64,000 nucleotides of DNA from Microglena sp. YARC. Its lineage: Eukaryota > Chlorophyta > Chlorophyceae > Chlamydomonadales > Chlamydomonadaceae. The position numbers and the translations under genes are program-made. The notes beneath the pieces are model-generated. The model did no database searches. It worked only from the letters and a program-made list of their open reading frames with translations, and had not been told where the DNA came from. The stretch lies in assembly GCA_022414725.1 (NCBI GenBank), contig CM039466.1, positions 10,384,527-10,448,526 on the forward strand, in the 5' to 3' direction. Positions 55,501-61,800 of the stretch are shown here, piece by piece; positions within the stretch are counted from its first letter, which is position 1; each line of letters begins with the position of its first letter.

Positions 55501-58500
55501 CTGGAGTCAGTCTGCTGACAAGGATTTGGGCGATGTACACACTCACACAAGGAAGGCTGGTGTCAGTATGCTGACAAGGATTGGGGCGATGTACACACCC
55601 ACAAGGAAGGCTGGTGTCAGTATGCTGACAAGGATTTGGGCGATGTACACACCCACAAGGAAGGCAGGTGTCAGTATGCTGACAAGGATTGGGGCGATGT
55701 ACACACCCACAAGGAAGGCTGGAGTCAGTCTGCTGACAAGGATTGGGGCGATGTACACACTCACACAAGGAAGGCTGGTGTCAGTATGCTGACAAGGATT
55801 TGGGCGATGTACACACCCACAAGGAAGGCTGGTGTCAGTATGCTGACAAGGATTTGGGCGATGTACACACCCACAAGGAAGGCTGGTGTCAGTATGCTGA
55901 CAAGGATTGGGGCGATGTACACACCCACAAGGAAGGCTGGAGTCAGTCTGCTGACAAGGATTGGGGCGATGTACACACTCACACAAGGAAGGCTGGTGTC
56001 AGTATGCTGACAAGGATTGGGGCGATGTACACACCCACAAGGAAGGCTGGTGTCAGTATGCTGACAAGGATTTGGGCGATGTACGCACCCACAAGGAAGG
56101 CTGGTGTCAGTATGCTGACAAGGATTGGGGCGATGTACACACCCACAAGGAAGGCTGGTGTCAGTCTGCTGACAAGGATTTGGGCGTTGTACACACCCAC
56201 AAGGAAGGCTGGTGTCAGTATGCTGACAAGGATTTGGGCGATGTACACACCCACAAGGAAGGCTGGTGTCAGTATGCTGACAAGGATTGGGGCGATGTAC
56301 ACACCCACAAGGAAGGCTGGAGTCAGTCTGCTGACAAGGATTGGGGCGATGTACACACTCACACAAGGAAGGCTGGTGTCAGTATGCTGACAAGGATTGG
56401 GGCGATGTACAAACCCACAAGGAAGGCTGGTGTCAGTATGCTCACAAGGATTTGGGCGATGTACACACCCACAAGGAAGGCTGGTGTCAGTATGCTGACA
56501 AGGATTTGGGCGATGTACACACCCACAAGGAAGGCTGGTGTCAGTCTGCTGACAAGGATTTGGGCGATGTACACACCCACAAGGAAGGCTGGTGTCAGTA
56601 TGCTGACAAGGATTTGGGCAAAGTACACCCACGAGGAAGGCTAGTGTCTGTATAAGGACAAGGATTTGGGCGAAGTACACACCCACAAGGAAGGTTGGTG
56701 TCGTATGCTGACAAGGATTTGGGCACAGTACGCCCACGAGGAAGGCTGGTGTCTATGTACAGACAAGGATTTGAACGAAGTGCAATGATTATAAATCATG
56801 ACACAAACTTACACTTCATGCTGTTCAAAATAACTTAACACAATTATACACAGGATTATACATCAATAAAGTAATTATAAATAATTATAATTGATTATAA
56901 ATCATTATACAAACTAGCACTTCATGCTGTTCAAAATTAGAATACATAATTATGTATAATCAAACTAACACTTTATGCTGTTCAAAGTAATTATAAATCA
57001 TTATAATTGATTATAAATCAATATAATTGATTATAAATCATTATAATTGATTATAAATCATTATACAAACTTACACTTCATGCTGTTCAAAATAACTATA
57101 ATTGACTATACATAATTATACAAACGTACACGTCATGCTGTTCAAAGTAATTATAAATCATTATTATTGATTATACATAATTATACAAACTCACACTTCA
57201 TGCTGTTCAAACTCAGCCGTGAGCTTAGCTATCGATGGAGGCGGAGCTCCCACCACCACCTCCACGCTCTTTCCCTCGCCCACAGGGAGCCCAAATCGTT
57301 CTGTAACTCGCTCCATTGCACTCTGGGGATGAAAAAATAGAATGTTGAGTATATTTGTCTGTTTTGTTTCATTTGTTCCTATTTTGTGTTTGTTTTGTTT
57401 TGGTCCAGCATCCTTACACCACTCACCCTCCCTACTTATGGGAATTGTGGGGTCGCATTGTTTTGTTTTGTTTTGGCCCTGCCTCACTGCCCTTATTGCC
57501 CTCCCTACTTATGGGAATTGTTGGTTGTATTGGTTGTATTGGTTGTATTGGTTGTATTGGTTGTATTGGTTGTATTGGTTTGTTTTAGACCTGCCTTGCT
57601 TCCCGTCTTGCCCTCCCTACTTGTCGGAATTGTTGGTTGTATTAGTAGCATTGGTTGTATTGGTTTGTTTTGGCCCGGCCTCGCTACCCTTCTCGCCCTC
57701 CCTACTTCCCTTCCTCTTTCCTCCTCCCCATTTCCCTTCTCAAACCCTATAATCCGTCAATCCCCATCCCCATCCCCCTGCTCCTCCCTTTCTTCCAATC
57801 AGGGTACTACATTTTTCAAATTGGTCAGCGCTTAAAGCGCACAAACGCCAAATTGGTCAGCGCTTAGTAGTGAAACGCAAAAACTGCGCGCTGCGTCCAC
57901 AGGGGGTTGAAACAACTGCGCAAAACGCGCAGTGGGGCTCAAAAAGTGTACGTGAAATTGCGCTGCCACGCGCGCTTTGTAGTACCCTGCTTCCAGTCAG
58001 TTGCACACTCACCTCAGCGCACGGATTTGCCCTCCCTCCCCCCTCCCCCCCCCCCCTCCCCCCCCTCCTTCCAAAGAGCCACACACTTACTTCACACACA
58101 CACTTAAACTCCTGGGTTGAAAATCCTTCCAAACAAAAAAACACCTCGAATCCAGGATTGGCCATGGCCTCAGCTAGGGTCGGCCGTCACCTCCAAGCCC
58201 CCCCCCCCCCCCCCCCCCACGCCTCTCCTTCCCTTCCAAGCAGTCACACACTCACATCAAAGCCAGGATTGACCCCCCCTCCCCCCCCTCTTCCCCCCTT
58301 CTTCTCCCTCTCCCTCCCCCTTCCAAGCAGCCACACAGTCACTTAACCTCTTGGGTTGAAAATCCTTCCAAACAAAAACACAGTTCAGAGCAAGGATTGG
58401 CCATGGCCTCAGCTGCAGTTGGTCGCCCACCTACAAGCAACGACCACACCCCTCCCCTCCCAACCCCTCTCCATCCAAGCAGTCACAAACCCACCTTGAA

Positions 58501-58833
58501 GGCAGGATTGGCCATGATCTCAGCTGCAGTTGGTCGCTCACCTCCAAGCAGCGACCACACACTCACATCACATCCTGGGTTGAAAAAGAAAACATCCCAC
58601 CTTGAAGGCAGGATTGGCCATGATCTCAGCTGCAGTCAGTCGCCCACCTCCAAGCAACGACCACACCCCCCTCCCCTCCCAACCCCTCCCCTTCCAAGCA
58701 GTCACAAACCCACCTCGAAGGCTAGAATGGCCATGATCTCAGCTGCAGTTGGTCACCCACCTCCAAGCAACGACCACACACCCCTCCCCTTCCAAGCGGC
58801 CACACACTCACCTTGAAGCAATGATTGCCCCCC

Positions 58834-58864
<31 letters not shown>

Positions 58865-61800
58865 CTCTTCTCCCTCCCCCTCCCCCTTCCAAGCAGCCAC
58901 ACAGTCACTTCACCTCCTGGGTTGAAAATCCGTCCAAACAAAAAACCCACCTCGAAGGCAGGATTGGCCATGATCTCAGCTGCAGTCAGTCGCCCACCTC
59001 CAAGCAACGACCACACACCCCTCCCCTCCCAACCTCTCCCCATCCAAGCAGTCACAAACTCACCTGGAAGGCTGGAATGGCCATGATCTCGGCTGCAGTC
59101 GGTTGCCCACCTCCAAGCAACAACCACACACCCCTCCCCTCCCCTTCCAAGCAGCCACACACTCACATTACTTCCTGTTTGAAAACTCACACTCACCTGG
59201 AAGGCAGGATTGGCCATGATCTCAACTGCAGTTGGTCGCTCACCTCCAAGCAACGACCACACACCTCTCCCCTCCCAACCCCTCCCCTTCTAAGCAGACA
59301 CACACTCACATCACTTCCTGGTTTGAAAACATAAACACACCTCGAAGACAGGATTGGCCATGATCTCAGCTGCAGTTGGTCGCCCACCTCCAAGCAACGA
59401 CCACACCCCTCCCCTCCCAACCCCTCTCCATCCAAGCAGTCACAAACCCACCTTGAAGGCTGGAATGACCATGGCCTCAGCTGCAGTTGGTCGCTCACCT
59501 CCATGCAACGACCACACACCCCTCCCCTCCCTTCCAAGCATCCACACACTCACCTCGAAGGCTGGAATGGCCATGAGCTCAGCTGCAGTTGTTCGCTCAC
59601 CTCCAAGCAACGACCACACACACCCCTCCCCTCCCAACCCCTCCATATCCAAGCAGTCACAAACCCACCTTCAAGGCTGGAATGCCCATGGCCTCAGCTG
59701 CAGTTGGTCGCTCACCTCCAAGCAACGACCACACACCCCTCCCCTTTAACCCACACACCCCTCCCAAGCAGTCACAAACTCACCTCGAAAGCAGGATTGG
59801 CCATGATCTCAGCTGCAGCCGGTCGCTTCGACTCATCCTTGGCCATCAGTGACTTTACCATATTACGCAGCTCCTCACTGTGGCGTATGAAAGGATTATG
59901 CAAGGGTATATGGAAGGGTATATGGAAGGGCACATGAAAAGGATTATGCAAGGGTGTATGAAAGGATTATGCAAGGGTATATGGAAGGGTATATGGAAGG
60001 GCACATGAAAAGGATTATGCAAGGGTATATGTGAGGGCACATTTAAGGGCACATCAAAAGGATTATGCAAGGGTGTATGAAAGGATTATGCAAGGGTATA
60101 TGGAAGGGTATATGAAAGGGCACATGAAAGGGTGTATGAAAGGAAGAGTATATGAAAAGGCACATGAAAGGGTGTATGAAAGGATTATGCAAGGGTATAT
60201 GGAAGGGTATATGGAAGGGCACATGAAAAGGATTATGCAAGGGTATATGTGAGGGCACATTTAAGGGCACATCAAAAGGATTATGCAAGGGTGTATGAAA
60301 GGATTATGCAAGGGTATATGGAAGGGTATATGAAAGGGCACATGAAAGGGTGTATGAAAGGAAGAGTATATGAAAAGGCACATGAAAGGGTGTATGAAAG
60401 GATTATGCAAGGGTATATGGAAGGGCACATGAAAGGGTGTATGAAAGGATATATGGAAGGCTATGTGAAAGGGCATATGAAATAGGTATAATATAATGGT
60501 GGCATGAGGAAAGGCAACCAAGCATGGGTGGGGGGAAGCTGGTCCCCACAAAGGCAGTCCCCAGTGAATCAAATCTTCTCAGGTTTAGGGTTTAGGGTTA
60601 GGGGTTTAGGGTTTAGGGGTTTAGGGTTCAGAGTTTAGGTTTTACGGTTTAGGGTATAGTTTTCTGATTCACTGGGGACTGGCTTTGTGGGGACTAGCTT
60701 CCCCCCTCCAGCAGCATGCGGCTTTATTCACCTGTAGTGGTTTGGGATTAGTGGAGTCGGGCCTGCAGTGATTTTCTTCTGCAATCCCTTTAGCCTATTT
60801 TGGCTTACCCCTGGACAGTAACATACATTTGAATGGGCAGAACAAAACACAGTACCCCTGGACTGTAACATACATACATGCATACGCACCTGTAGTGGTT
60901 TGGGATGAGTGGAGTCGGGCCTAAAGTGATTTTCTTCTGCATTCCCTTCAACATTAATAAATAGACCCAGAGAGTGCTGACAAGTCCCTTTAGCCTATTT
61001 GGACTACCCCTGGACTGTAACATACATTTGAATAGGCAGAACAAAACACAGTACCCCTGGACTGTAACATGCATACATACAATCGCACCTGTAGTGGCTT
61101 GGGATGAGTGGAGTCGGGCCTGAAATGATCTTCTTCTGCAATCCCTTCATGTCGAATGCCTGCGCAGAAGTGAGAAGCAGAGCTTTTTCCAGTTCAGAAA
61201 GTGGGTTACAGGGGGTAGCTTCGTGGGTTTAGGCCTCCTCCAGGGACAGAGTCCTGATATTTTTAGTGGGGCCGCCCTGGATGTTCAAGGGGCAGCATCC
61301 CCCGAGAGCTGGGGAATTCAAGGGTCTCAGGTAGCGAACGTTTGTGCCAAAACAGTATCTCAAGTAGCGAGCGTTTCAGCCAAAAGGGGGTCTCAGGTAG
61401 CGAAGGTTTCGGCCAATACAGGTTCTCGGGTAGCGATCAGGATAGACAGCGGAAAAAACATGTGGTAAGAAGAACAGGGTTCAGAGACTGCATCCAAATG
61501 TATCGCGCATATCTTATACAAACGGCACATTATGTATCAACGTAAAATTTGATTAAGAGTTAGCGAGTACTACTCCTACATACACCTTGAACGATTGTTT
61601 TGGATTCATTTATCAATGCTTTTTCTTTTTAGCCCTTCCTGTCACGGTTACGCAAGTCCCTTTGGCCTACCCCTGGACTGTAACAAACATACGGTTTGCC
61701 ATTTCAAATAGGTACAGGAAGGAACCCCACATGAGCCCTTGCCATTTCAAATCGTAGCAGAGCATTAAAAAATCAGCTGCTGCTGCTGCTGCTGCTTCTA

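Noticed and set aside
55123..56737. Cys-rich periodic protein on the minus strand and KEGWCQYADKDLGDVHTH protein on the plus strand
   Set aside because: The 54-bp unit is a multiple of 3, so several frames stay open by chance. No start context, splice support or codon bias distinguishes any frame. The array lies inside an intron bounded by phase-matched exons E4 and E5.
57342..57835. Hydrophobic ORFs with VVLVVLVVLV and GCIGCIGCIG
   Set aside because: They are translations of the ggttgtatt microsatellite and adjacent repeats, not membrane proteins.
59855..60572. ORFs reading HNPFHVPFHIPFHIPLHNPF or MKGHMKGCMKG
   Set aside because: Translations of the purine-rich array upstream of E3.
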